Positions 27,337 through 36,098 of a stretch of DNA of 64,000 nucleotides are shown here, piece after piece (the stretch's first letter is position 1; the number at the start of each line of letters is the position of its first letter). The notes below the pieces were generated by a model, which did no database searches, was not told where the DNA came from, and saw only the letters and a list, made by a program, of their open reading frames with translations. The stretch covers positions 124,001-188,000 of the forward strand of contig NZ_CANNGG010000004.1 in assembly GCF_947504135.1 (NCBI RefSeq), given 5' to 3'. The position numbers and the translations under genes were made by a program. The DNA comes from an uncultured Tenacibaculum sp. (GTDB taxonomy: Bacteria > Bacteroidota > Bacteroidia > Flavobacteriales > Flavobacteriaceae).

Positions 27337-27835
27337 AAAATTAATATTTCTTCAGAGCAATTCAAAAAAAGGTAATTAAATACTTTAATAGATAGGATCT
27401 AAACTACTGTAAAACAAGTTTTTAAGTTTTTAACATAGAAAAAACCTATTCTTTTACTAAATACCTTTAGTTACATTTGTAATTAAGTTAATTGTTTGTT
27501 TTTTAGAGTTTATAAATGTAAAAATCTCTTTTTTTTAATAAATATAATGTGCTTAAATAACCATTTATCCTTATTTAACTGACTTAAACATCAATTAAGC
27601 AACTTTAAGGCAAATAATAAAGATTCTGCGGTAGTTTAGTCTAAGCGAACGTGAATCAGGCTGTAAACTTTATAACACTTCTATAACTACTTTAAATTAT
27701 TTATGGGATTAATCATATCCTTTCAAAGTACTTATATAAATATATTATACATGTAGAATAGAAGTTAAATAAGAAGAATATTACAAATGTTACCATAATT
27801 AAACAGTTAACAAATGTGAATTAGATATCTTGTTG

Positions 27836-27849
27836 TTTACTTTTGTAAA
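27836..27849. promoter_or_regulatory. Distal copy of the XRE operator palindrome
   Basis: Exact TTTAC-TTTT-GTAAA. It contains a plus-strand TACTTTTG that could act as a -7 box pointing at the purL terminator. Confidence 0.4.
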
Positions 27850-27881
27850 AAAAAGAAAGCACCCTGTTTACAGAGTGCTTT
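27847..27881 (-). terminator. Terminator after purL
   Basis: On the minus strand, AAAGCAC-T-CTG pairs with CAG-G-GTGCTTT around TAAA, followed by CTTTTTTTT. One internal mismatch. Confidence 0.85.
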
Positions 27882-27907
27882 TTGTAGTTGAGAATGTAGT
27901 ATTCTAC

Positions 27908-30900
27908 TTATTTTTTATTCTCTATCCATTTTCTTGCATTAACAAAAGCTTCTAACCAAGGAGAAACTTCATCTTGTCTGTCTTGTGGATAGTTAGCCCA
28001 GTTCCATTGGAAAGTAGAACGCTCAATATGTGGCATTGTTACTAAATGACGCCCTGTTTTATCACACAGCATTGCAGTGTTATAATCTGAACCGTTCGGA
28101 TTGTTAGGATATCCTTCATACCCATACTTAGCAACAATATTATAATTATCTTCAGTTTCAGGTAAATTGAACTTTCCTTCTCCGTGAGAAATCCAAACTC
28201 CTAATTCAGTTCCTGCTAAACTAGATAACATTACTGAATTATTTTCTTGAACTTTTACAGATGTAAATGAACTTTCGTGCTTTTTAGAATCGTTGTGTAA
28301 CATCTTACCATGTTCGCTATGTTCTGGATTGATTAATTCTAATTCCATAAATAACTGGCATCCGTTACAAATACCAACAGAAAGAGTATCTTCTCTTTTA
28401 AAGAAGTTTTTCAAGGCAGTGTTTGCTTTTTCATTATATAAAAATGCTCCAGCCCATCCTTTAGCAGAACCTAAAACATCCGAATTAGAAAAACCTCCAA
28501 CCGCTCCAATAAACTGAATATCTTCTAAAGTTTCACGACCAGAAATTAAATCTGTCATGTGAACATCCTTCACATCAAAGCCAGCTAAATACATAGCATT
28601 TGCCATTTCACGTTCCGAGTTAGACCCCTTTTCACGAATGATAGCAGCTTTAGGTCTGTTAGTTACAGTACCTAGAGTGTCAGCAAGCTTTCCTGTAAAA
28701 TGCGTTGGGAATGTATATTGTAAAGGTTGATTTTTATAATTATCAAAACGATCTTTAGCTAAACCATTTGCTGTTTGCTTTTGATCTAATAAGTACGATG
28801 TTTTGTACCAAGTATCTCTTAATTCAGCAATGGATAAAGCAAAAATATCAGATCCGTTTTTAATATTTAAACGATCAGACTCTGTTACCGAACCAATTTT
28901 AAAGAACTCAATGTTATTATCAGCTAAAGTTTGTTCTACAGAAGCGTCGGTTGCTTGGAAAACAATTCCTGAGTTTTCGGCAAATAACAACTTGATGCTA
29001 TCAGCTTCTTTTAAAGCAGATAAATCTAAGTTAGCACCTACATTTACATCTGCAAAGCACAATTCTAACAAGGTAGTAATCAATCCTCCAGAAGCAACAT
29101 CGTGACCCGCAACGATTTTTCCTTCTTTAATTAAATTCTGTAAAACATTAAATGCCGATTTAAAGAATTCATTATTAGTAATCGTAGGAGCAGAGTTCCC
29201 TAATTTGTTTACTATTTGTGCAAACGAACTTCCTCCTAACTTAAAATCATCTTGCGATAAGTTGATATAATAGATATCTCCTTTGTTTGGTTGTAAAACA
29301 GGTTCTACTACTTTAGTAATATCATTACAGTTAGCCGCAGCTGAAATAACAACAGTTCCTGGAGAAATTACTTCTTCATTCGGATATTTTTGTTTCATTG
29401 ATAAAGAATCTTTTCCTGTTGGAACGTTGATTCCCAAATCGATTGAAAAATCCGAAATAGCCTTCACAGCTTTGTATAAGCGAGCATCTTCACCTTCATT
29501 TTTACAAGGCCACATCCAGTTTGCTGATAATGAAACCGATTGTAAACCATCTTTTAAAGGAGCCCATACAATATTCGTTAATGCTTCAGCAATTGAGTTT
29601 TTGCTTCCTGCTTCTGGATCAATTAATCCTGAAATAGGAGAGTGCCCAATTGTAGTAGCAATACCTTCTTTACCTTTATAATCTAATGCCATTACCCCAA
29701 CATTGTTTAGAGGAATTTGTAAAGAACCAACACATTGTTGCTTCGCTACTTTTCCTCCAACACAACGGTCAACCTTATTCGTTAACCAATCTTTACAAGC
29801 AACAGCTTCTAATTGTAAAACTTGTTCTAAATATTGAGTAAAGTTTTCTTTAGAATACTCAACATCAGCATAATTGCGATTAACTGTATTGTCAGTCATA
29901 ATTGTTTTAGGAGAACTACCAAACATATCTTCTAAAGCTAAATCCATTGGTTTATTTCCGTTGGTTTTAGATTCAAAAGTAAAACGGTGATCCCCCGTAA
30001 CATCACCAACAGTGTACATTGGTGAACGCTCACGTTCGGCTATCTTATTAAGGGTGTCGATATGCTTTTCAGCAATAACTAACCCCATACGTTCTTGAGA
30101 TTCGTTACCGATAATCTCTTTATCAGATAGGGTAGGGTCTCCAACAGGTAGTTTATCTAAGTCGATTTTTCCTCCAGTATTCTCTACTAATTCTGATAAA
30201 CAGTTTAAGTGTCCACCAGCTCCGTGATCGTGAATAGAAACGATAAAGTTTTCATCACTTTCTACCATACCGCGAACAGCGTTGGCAGCACGTTTTTGCA
30301 TTTCAGGATTTGAACGTTGAATTGCGTTTAATTCAATTCCTGTTGAAAATTCTCCAGTATCGGCAGAAGAAACTGCAGCTCCTCCCATACCAATACGGTA
30401 GTTTTCACCACCTAGAATTACTATTTTATCTCCTTCTTGTGGAGTATCTTTTAAAGCTTGTTCTTTTTTACCATATCCGATACCACCAGCTTGCATGATT
30501 ACTTTATCGAAACCAAGTTTGCGAGCATCTTCTTCGTGTTCAAAAGTTAGAACAGAACCACAGATTAATGGCTGACCAAATTTATTACCGAAATCAGAAG
30601 CTCCGTTAGAAGCTTTGATTAAGATATCCATAGGAGTTTGGTATAACCACTTACGTTCGTCCATTCCTTTTTCCCAAGGACGATTTTCCTCTAAACGAGA
30701 ATACGAAGTCATATATACAGCTGTTCCTGCTAATGGCAACGATCCTTTTCCTCCAGCTAATCTATCACGAATTTCACCTCCTGAACCCGTTGCAGCTCCG
30801 TTGAAAGGCTCAACAGTAGTAGGGAAGTTGTGTGTTTCAGCTTTTAATGAAATAACAGACTCAAACTCTTTTGTTTCGTAAAAATCTGGTTTATCTGCGC

Positions 30901-31576
30901 TTTTAGGAGCAAATTGCTCTACTTTTGGACCTTTAACAAAAGCAACATTGTCTTTATAAGCAGATACAATATCGTTAGGATTTTGTTTAGATGTTTCTTT
31001 AATTAACTTGAATAAAGAAGTAGGCATTTCTTCACCGTCAATAACGAAAGTTCCGTTGAAAATTTTATGGCGACAGTGCTCTGAGTTTACTTGAGAGAAT
31101 CCAAATACTTCAGAATCGGTTAATTTTCTACCAATCTTAGTAGCTACTTCTTCTAAATAAGCAATTTCTTCTTCACTTAAGGCTAAGCCTTCTTGCTCGT
31201 TATAAGCCGCAATATCATCAATTTCTAAAATTGGTTCAGGTTGAATATCAATAGTAAAAGTTTCTTGGTTTAATCCGTCAAACTTTTGAGAAATCATTGG
31301 GTCGAAGTCAGAAAAATCATTAGCTACTGCATCAAATTCTTCAATTCTGATAATTCCAGAAATCCCCATATTTTGAGTAATCTCAACAGCGTTGGTACTC
31401 CAAGGAGTAATCATTGCTGCTCTAGGTCCAACAAAAAAGGCGTCAAGAGACGCCGCGTTTATTTTTGGTTGGTTGCCAAATAACCAAGTTAACTTCGAAA
31501 TTGTTTCAGATGTTAATTCTTCTGTTGTTTGAACAGCAAAAACCTTGCTGTTTACGTTTCCAAAGAAATGAATCAT
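27908..31576 (-). CDS. purL: Phosphoribosylformylglycinamidine synthase, large single-chain type
   Basis: Fourth step of purine synthesis, converting FGAR and glutamine to FGAM. At 1222 residues this is the single-chain form with all parts. These are the N-terminal PurS-like region, the two AIR-synthase ATPase halves (SEHCRHKIFNG, LKAETHNFPTTVEPFNGAATGSGGEIRD split as a signature, VPTGKDSLSM), and a C-terminal class I glutaminase. The glutaminase has nucleophile Cys in GICNGCQLFMEL and His/Glu in HIERS-type sequence. It is monocistronic with its own terminator. Confidence 0.97.
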   Translation of the reverse strand: MIHFFGNVNSKVFAVQTTEELTSETISKLTWLFGNQPKINAASLDAFFVGPRAAMITPWSTNAVEITQNMGISGIIRIEEFDAVANDFSDFDPMISQKFDGLNQETFTIDIQPEPILEIDDIAAYNEQEGLALSEEEIAYLEEVATKIGRKLTDSEVFGFSQVNSEHCRHKIFNGTFVIDGEEMPTSLFKLIKETSKQNPNDIVSAYKDNVAFVKGPKVEQFAPKSADKPDFYETKEFESVISLKAETHNFPTTVEPFNGAATGSGGEIRDRLAGGKGSLPLAGTAVYMTSYSRLEENRPWEKGMDERKWLYQTPMDILIKASNGASDFGNKFGQPLICGSVLTFEHEEDARKLGFDKVIMQAGGIGYGKKEQALKDTPQEGDKIVILGGENYRIGMGGAAVSSADTGEFSTGIELNAIQRSNPEMQKRAANAVRGMVESDENFIVSIHDHGAGGHLNCLSELVENTGGKIDLDKLPVGDPTLSDKEIIGNESQERMGLVIAEKHIDTLNKIAERERSPMYTVGDVTGDHRFTFESKTNGNKPMDLALEDMFGSSPKTIMTDNTVNRNYADVEYSKENFTQYLEQVLQLEAVACKDWLTNKVDRCVGGKVAKQQCVGSLQIPLNNVGVMALDYKGKEGIATTIGHSPISGLIDPEAGSKNSIAEALTNIVWAPLKDGLQSVSLSANWMWPCKNEGEDARLYKAVKAISDFSIDLGINVPTGKDSLSMKQKYPNEEVISPGTVVISAAANCNDITKVVEPVLQPNKGDIYYINLSQDDFKLGGSSFAQIVNKLGNSAPTITNNEFFKSAFNVLQNLIKEGKIVAGHDVASGGLITTLLELCFADVNVGANLDLSALKEADSIKLLFAENSGIVFQATDASVEQTLADNNIEFFKIGSVTESDRLNIKNGSDIFALSIAELRDTWYKTSYLLDQKQTANGLAKDRFDNYKNQPLQYTFPTHFTGKLADTLGTVTNRPKAAIIREKGSNSEREMANAMYLAGFDVKDVHMTDLISGRETLEDIQFIGAVGGFSNSDVLGSAKGWAGAFLYNEKANTALKNFFKREDTLSVGICNGCQLFMELELINPEHSEHGKMLHNDSKKHESSFTSVKVQENNSVMLSSLAGTELGVWISHGEGKFNLPETEDNYNIVAKYGYEGYPNNPNGSDYNTAMLCDKTGRHLVTMPHIERSTFQWNWANYPQDRQDEVSPWLEAFVNARKWIENKK

Positions 31577-31643
31577 TATTAGTTGTGTTTGTGTGTGTTT
31601 TTGAAAGGTGTAAATTTAATTCTTTTGGATGAAATAGAAGCAT

Positions 31644-31672
31644 AAAAAAAGCAGCAAAATTTTGCTGCTTTT
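31644..31672 (-). terminator. Terminator after the S41 peptidase gene
   Basis: Perfect palindrome AAAAGCAGCAAAA / TTTTGCTGCTTTT, with T residues continuing on the minus strand. Confidence 0.85.
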
Positions 31673-31684
31673 AATAAGGTTGTT

Positions 31685-33148
31685 TTACTTGTTAAAGTAA
31701 TGACTATCAATATACATTTCTTGTTCAAATTTGTTTGTTGACACATTAATATCAATACGTTCAAAACTTTTTACTTCGTATGTAGATTTTGACGATACAC
31801 CTCTTATATCATCCAAGGCTTTTTTAAGTACGATTTCATTCTCATCACCAAAAGGTAAGATGTTATCCCAATGTTTCCATTCTTCGATTAAAATATTAGG
31901 TTCAAATCCATCACCATAATCATTTTGACCAAGCTTATTATAGATTTGAAAAACAATCGGCTGCATAGCCATTTTGTGAGATGAATTAGCAGAATTTACA
32001 TTAGTATAGTCGCTAGCAGGAGAGTCATATAATGTTATAGACCCCTCGTTTTTACCTACTGTTTTGGTTCCTACTACTTTAACTTCTATAAAAGGGCGTA
32101 ATCCGTTTATAATCATTTCACTAGCAGATGCTGTACTACCAGAAGTTAAAACATATAATCGTTCAATACCAGATAGTCTATTAATGGTTTCTTCATGGGT
32201 CTTTTTTCCATCAGCCCCATAAACATTTAACGTATTGTCAAAATAGTAAGGATCATTGTATTGAGAGTGTTTACTATTAAACTTTAATTCAGCAAATTTA
32301 TCAGTACCAGCTTCTGCACGTATCATGCTTGCTAAATAGGCAGATGTTTCTACAGAACCACCACCATTAATTCTTAAATCTAATACTAATTCTTGAACAC
32401 CAGCAGACTTCAACTCGCCGAAAGCAGCGTTTAATTCATCATTATAAGATGATCTGAACCCATTATATAGTATATAACCAACTTTTGTGCCATCAACATC
32501 AATAATATTAGTTGAATGTACTGGATTGTCAGATACTACAGCTTGTGAAATTGTTTTCTTTTCTTTAAAAGTTTGACCGTCTTTTTCTGCAAACGAAAAC
32601 TCTGAAGTTTCTTGGTAATATCCATCAAGTACAGTTTCATAATTACTTACGGTCATTACAGTTCCATTTATAGCATTAATTATGTCTCCTCTTTTAAATC
32701 CTGCTAAATCTGCAGGAGAATTTTCAGAAACATGCTGAATATACATTACTACATAATCGGTTGTACCAACTCTAACCAAACTAGGTCTAAAACCAAAAGT
32801 TTTAGAAGTACCTTGAAATTGTTGTTGCTGAGCCACGTAATCTTCAATAAACCAAGAGAAATCATCATTTGCGTGCTTTAGGCTTTCAAATAACGAGCTA
32901 GGAGTACTATAGGAGTTAAGATAAGTATAGTAGTCATTTTTATTATCGTCTTTACTGTCTGCTAAATTAGGAACGTCTTCTTGCCAGTTGTACCATGAAT
33001 TCATAGCTTTCCAAACGAAATTATTGACTTGGTTGTCTAAAGTGACTTCTTCTGTTTGTGGAGTCTCTTTTTCAGGAACTACTTCATTGTCTTTGCTACA
33101 GCTTAAAAATACAATAAACAGTAAAGATAATAATGTGATTTTTTTCAT
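31685..33148 (-). CDS. S41-family protease lipoprotein
   Basis: A 487-residue periplasmic lipoprotein. The signal ends in the lipobox FLSCS with Cys at about 17. An N-terminal helical domain precedes a PDZ domain (about 130-200: SPADLAGFKRGDIINAING). The tail-specific protease core has LRINGGGSVETSAYLAS, the catalytic Ser in TSGSTASASEMIINGL, and the Lys-type segment VGTKTVGKNEG. Related proteins process envelope proteins, but the substrate is unknown. It is separated from purL by a terminator. Confidence 0.9.
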   Translation of the reverse strand: MKKITLLSLLFIVFLSCSKDNEVVPEKETPQTEEVTLDNQVNNFVWKAMNSWYNWQEDVPNLADSKDDNKNDYYTYLNSYSTPSSLFESLKHANDDFSWFIEDYVAQQQQFQGTSKTFGFRPSLVRVGTTDYVVMYIQHVSENSPADLAGFKRGDIINAINGTVMTVSNYETVLDGYYQETSEFSFAEKDGQTFKEKKTISQAVVSDNPVHSTNIIDVDGTKVGYILYNGFRSSYNDELNAAFGELKSAGVQELVLDLRINGGGSVETSAYLASMIRAEAGTDKFAELKFNSKHSQYNDPYYFDNTLNVYGADGKKTHEETINRLSGIERLYVLTSGSTASASEMIINGLRPFIEVKVVGTKTVGKNEGSITLYDSPASDYTNVNSANSSHKMAMQPIVFQIYNKLGQNDYGDGFEPNILIEEWKHWDNILPFGDENEIVLKKALDDIRGVSSKSTYEVKSFERIDINVSTNKFEQEMYIDSHYFNK

Positions 33149-33226
33149 TTTATATGTAATTATTTATTAGTTATTAAACAATATAACAGATAAATTATGA
33201 AAAACCCTACCTTTTCAATAAAAAAA

Positions 33227-34024
33227 TCATTTTTGTTCAGGTATCCTATTTCTTTCTATTTTTCCTTTTTTAACTGCTTTGTAATTTTCGTAACAGTTTA
33301 AGACGGCTTCAATAAGTTGTAAGTCGCTAGCTTTTTTAATGAAATATTCAGAATAGTTGCAGTCAGAGAGTAGTTTGTTTAGCTCAGTTCTGTCCATTTC
33401 TAGATACTCCATCATAACTTCACGATCAAATTTACCAGCTAACATTTTACGTAAATCATCTTCTTGTTTAAGTTTTTTTAACTTTTTTAGTTGTCTAGGT
33501 TTACTTCCAAAATGATTATATACTAAGTCGACTGGATTTAACAATTTAGCAATAGGAGAAGAGATTTTTTGAGGTTTTCCTACCTCGTAGGTTTGCGGTA
33601 AACCATTAATATGAATTCTTGTAAAACGATCTTTAGGGACTTGTTTTATATCTACTTCTAAAACACCAATGAGTTCTGTAGATTTAATTACTACTTCTTT
33701 AACTTCTTCGGGCTTTTCTTCTAAAGAAATGACTACTTCATTTCCTTTTAAAAGATCATTTGTTATTTTTAGCTTTATAGAAGAGTATCCTAAATAAGAT
33801 ACAAGCACAGTATCATTTGCTTTCGCTACAAGATTAAAAGAACCTTGTTCGTTGGTAATTGTACCTATAACACTATTAAGGTTTAATATATGGGCAGCGC
33901 TTAGAGGTTTCTTAGATTCAGAATCTACAATTTGTCCTTTTAAGTTGTTGCTTTGAGTATTTTGGGCTATTGTTATAAATGATGAAACAAGTAGTAACAA
34001 TAAAATGGTGTATTTTTTTTGCAT
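33227..34024 (-). CDS. Carboxypeptidase-like regulatory domain protein
   Basis: A 265-residue exported protein. The signal peptide (about 1-20) is followed by a CarboxypepD_reg-like beta-sandwich: LKGQIVDSESKKPLSAAHI, IGTITNEQGSFNLVA and VLVSYLGYSS. This is the same domain that begins many TonB-dependent receptors, but no plug or barrel follows. The C-terminal 120 residues are a charged helical region ending in NRIPEQK. Such stand-alone proteins are common in Flavobacteriia and functionally undefined. Confidence 0.82.
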   Translation of the reverse strand: MQKKYTILLLLLVSSFITIAQNTQSNNLKGQIVDSESKKPLSAAHILNLNSVIGTITNEQGSFNLVAKANDTVLVSYLGYSSIKLKITNDLLKGNEVVISLEEKPEEVKEVVIKSTELIGVLEVDIKQVPKDRFTRIHINGLPQTYEVGKPQKISSPIAKLLNPVDLVYNHFGSKPRQLKKLKKLKQEDDLRKMLAGKFDREVMMEYLEMDRTELNKLLSDCNYSEYFIKKASDLQLIEAVLNCYENYKAVKKGKIERNRIPEQK

Positions 34025-34131
34025 AATGCAATAATAAGAATAAATAGATTTTGTTTAGTTAATTATCTGTGAAATTGATACGATGTGAAGATTTTTAAAT
34101 TAACTAAAAATAAAACTATTAAATTGTAAAG

Positions 34132-34244
34132 ATGAAAAAGATGATAAAAAACTTCTTTAAAGGTATTTTAAAATTGCTATTATTTATGTTGTTATATTAG
34201 GGGTTGTTTGTGTTGTAATGCTTTGGTTGATATTTAGCGGGTAA
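34132..34244 (+). pseudogene. Possible frameshifted small membrane-protein gene
   Basis: An ATG at 34132 starts MKKMIKNFFKGILKLLLF, a basic-then-hydrophobic peptide stopping at 34200 after 22 residues. In the -1 frame the sequence continues as VVILGVVCVVMLWLIFSG and stops at 34244. Joined, the two frames give one plausible single-helix membrane protein of about 37-40 residues. It may be a true small gene with an indel, a sequencing error, or coincidence. Confidence 0.35.
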
Positions 34245-34285
34245 AAGTTTGATTAAACTTTAAATAGTTTTTTAAAGGTGTTTTG

Positions 34286-34368
34286 TGCACGTAACAGGAG
34301 TCGAACCTGCACTTCCGTTGGAAACAAGCCCCTCAAGCCTGCGCGTCTACCAATTCCGCCATACGTGC
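34286..34368 (-). tRNA. tRNA-Leu, anticodon GAG
   Basis: An 83-base class II tRNA with acceptor GCACGTA / TACGTGC, discriminator A, a long variable arm and the T-loop GTTCGACTC. The anticodon stem CAGGC / GCTTG encloses loop TTGAGGG, giving GAG. CCA is not encoded. It lies downstream of tRNA-Lys on the same strand. Confidence 0.92.
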
Positions 34369-34377
34369 ATAAATAAA

Positions 34378-34407
34378 AAAAGTTAAGCTCTTTAAAGCTT
34401 AACTTTT
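34378..34407 (-). terminator. Terminator-like hairpin between the two tRNA genes
   Basis: Perfect 12-bp stem AAAAGTTAAGCT / AGCTTAACTTTT with a six-base loop, followed on the minus strand by seven T. It begins two bases after tRNA-Lys and ends nine bases before tRNA-Leu. Confidence 0.7.
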
Positions 34408-34409
34408 AG

Positions 34410-34482
34410 TGACCGGGCTGGGGCTCGAACCCAGGACCCTCTCCTTAAAAGGGAGATGCTCTACCAACTGAGCTACCCGGTC
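34410..34482 (-). tRNA. tRNA-Lys, anticodon TTT
   Basis: A 73-base tRNA with acceptor GACCGGG / CCCGGTC, D-arm TAGCTCAGTTGGTAGAGCA, anticodon loop CTTTTAA (anticodon TTT) and T-loop GTTCGAGCC. CCA is not encoded. Confidence 0.95.
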
Positions 34483-34506
34483 ATTGCTTCTTTGTGAAAG
34501 CGGTTG

Positions 34507-34514
34507 CAAATATA
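34507..34514 (-). promoter_or_regulatory. -7 box upstream of the tRNA pair
   Basis: Minus-strand TATATTTG, an exact consensus match 24 bases before tRNA-Lys. Confidence 0.55.
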
Positions 34515-34589
34515 CAACTGTTCTTTAAATGAAAAAAGCTTTTTTGTAATATTTTTTATAGATATTTGTAACTACTTAATTACTAGTTT

Positions 34590-35108
34590 ATGAAAATTGT
34601 GTTATTGGGATACATGGCCAGTGGTAAATCGACAATTGGACGAATTTTAGCCGAAAAAAAGCAGATTTCTTTTATAGATTTAGATGCTTATATCGAAGAA
34701 AAGGAGAAAATGTCAGTTTCGGATGTCTTTAAAGAGAAAGGAGAGATCTATTTTCGTAAGCAAGAACATGTTTATTTAAAAGAACTTTTAGATAAAAATG
34801 AAGATTTTGTATTATCCTTAGGAGGAGGCACACCATGTTATGCAGGAAATATGAATGTATTATTAAGTTATAATGATGTAACTTCTATATATTTAAAAAC
34901 ATCTATACAAACAATCAAGGAAAGATTGGTAAATGAAAAAAGCCAACGCCCTTTAGTAGCTCGTTTAAATGAAGAGGAGTTGGCAGAGTTTATAGCTAAA
35001 CATTTGTTTGAGCGTAGTTATTACTATAATCAAGCTACTCATAAACTAGTAGTTGATAATAAAGATGTAGATGAGACTGTGGATGGGCTCCAAGCTTTAT
35101 TAAGTTAA
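34590..35108 (+). CDS. aroK: Shikimate kinase
   Basis: ATP-dependent kinase of 172 residues phosphorylating shikimate at O3. It has Walker A GYMASGKSTIG, the shikimate-binding DLDAYIE and FRKQEHVYL, GGGTPC, and the lid SQRPLVARL. It is about 29 kb from aroQ, so the pathway genes are dispersed. Its 3' end overlaps the convergent phosphoribosyltransferase gene by nine bases. Confidence 0.95.
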   Translation: MKIVLLGYMASGKSTIGRILAEKKQISFIDLDAYIEEKEKMSVSDVFKEKGEIYFRKQEHVYLKELLDKNEDFVLSLGGGTPCYAGNMNVLLSYNDVTSIYLKTSIQTIKERLVNEKSQRPLVARLNEEELAEFIAKHLFERSYYYNQATHKLVVDNKDVDETVDGLQALLS

Positions 35109-35603
35109 ATAAGCTATAGTTTCATTTTTTTTAAATTCAACAACTACATGTTCTTTAATAGAGGTAGACAAAGAAATACCTTTAAAATCTGCTTTGACCG
35201 GATATTTTTTGTGATTCCTGTTAACTAACACGGCAGTTTTAAATCTTTTTAAAGGAACTTCTAAAAAGTGCTTAACACCGTATATTAAGGTAGTACCTGA
35301 GTTTAAAACATCATCAACTAATACTAATGCTTTGTTTTTGTACTCGTCACTAGTTATTGAAGTAGTAATAGGAGTAGTAGGTTTTTTCTTATCGATAGAA
35401 ACTTTACAAAGAGTAATTTTTAACGGTGAGATTTTATTTACGGCCTCTGCTATTTTTTCAGCAAGAAAAAAACCGTTATCTGCAATACCAGCAATAATGA
35501 TTTCTTTTTCTTCACTGTTGCTTTCGTAGATTTGAAAAGCTATTCTACGGATTTTCTGTTCAATTTGTGCATTGTTTAAGATAATATTACTAGTGTCGGT
35601 CAT
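35100..35603 (-). CDS. Type I phosphoribosyltransferase, PyrR-like
   Basis: A 167-residue PRTase-fold protein with the PRPP-binding loop ALVLVDDVLNSGTTLIYGV and an N-terminal half similar to PyrR or uracil/hypoxanthine PRTases. In Flavobacteriia such proteins are usually annotated only as phosphoribosyltransferase family. PyrR-type attenuation is not supported by any pyrimidine gene here. It probably heads a unit separate from the S4 gene upstream, with a gap of about 26 bases. Confidence 0.82.
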   Translation of the reverse strand: MTDTSNIILNNAQIEQKIRRIAFQIYESNSEEKEIIIAGIADNGFFLAEKIAEAVNKISPLKITLCKVSIDKKKPTTPITTSITSDEYKNKALVLVDDVLNSGTTLIYGVKHFLEVPLKRFKTAVLVNRNHKKYPVKADFKGISLSTSIKEHVVVEFKKNETIAYLT

Positions 35604-35629
35604 TATACTTATAGTTTTTTACTACGAAA

Positions 35630-36019
35630 TTACAAATTAACATCATTTTCGGCAGAATCGTCATAATAATCTTCAATATCACGTCGATCTTTTTTGGTAG
35701 GACGCCCAGTTCCTTTTTTACGGTAATAGTCTTTAGAGTATTTTAATAACTCAGTTTTTTCAAACTCTTCTTTCGGGGTTAAATCTTTTCGATATAAATC
35801 AACCAGTTTAGCACCCACACGGTTAGGAGGGATGTCTAGTATCTTTATCTTATAATTAATTTGATTTTTACGGATGGTAATTTCTTCATTCCCAAAAACT
35901 TCTTTGGAAGGTTTTAAATTGGTTCCATCAAGCTTCACGTGCCCTTTTTTGCAAGCATCTGTGGCAATACTACGGGTTTTAAATAATCGAATGCACCACA
36001 AATATTTGTCAATTCTCAT
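35630..36019 (-). CDS. hslR: S4-domain RNA-binding protein, Hsp15-like
   Basis: A 129-residue protein whose first 90 residues are an S4 domain (MRIDKYLWCIRLFKTRSIA, KKGHVKLDGTNLKPSKEV). A basic C-terminal tail contains KKGTGRPTKKDRRDI. The layout matches Hsp15/HslR, which binds free 50S subunits carrying nascent peptidyl-tRNA after heat shock. A TACCTTTG promoter box lies 33 bases upstream. Confidence 0.85.
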   Translation of the reverse strand: MRIDKYLWCIRLFKTRSIATDACKKGHVKLDGTNLKPSKEVFGNEEITIRKNQINYKIKILDIPPNRVGAKLVDLYRKDLTPKEEFEKTELLKYSKDYYRKKGTGRPTKKDRRDIEDYYDDSAENDVNL

Positions 36020-36052
36020 ATAAAAAGTTAATTTTTATCGTTTCATTTTTTA

Positions 36053-36060
36053 CAAAGGTA
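36053..36060 (-). promoter_or_regulatory. -7 box of the Hsp15-like gene
   Basis: Minus-strand TACCTTTG, an exact TAnnTTTG match. Confidence 0.45.
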
Positions 36061-36098
36061 TAAAAATGGTAAATTGCGCGTTAAAATTTCAGAATTAA

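Larger units (their letters stand above)
27337..27907. other. AT-rich intergenic region between the XRE gene and purL
   Basis: No credible open reading frame in about 570 bases. It holds a core-matching palindrome TTAC-ATTT-GTAA at 27471-27482 and an exact TTTAC-TTTT-GTAAA at 27836-27849. A less AT-rich segment around 27625-27670 can fold into a bulged hairpin (27633-27669). The purL terminator closes the region. This could be a regulatory or small-RNA region; no known RNA family was recognised. Confidence 0.45.

Noticed and set aside
27600..27680. tmRNA, considered because smpB is present in the window
   Set aside because: No tRNA-like ends, no tag reading frame and no T-loop GTTCGA signature were found here or near smpB.
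27908..31576. Several plus-strand frames of 60-130 codons inside purL
   Set aside because: They are antisense shadows of a continuous, well-conserved purL and show no family motif of their own.
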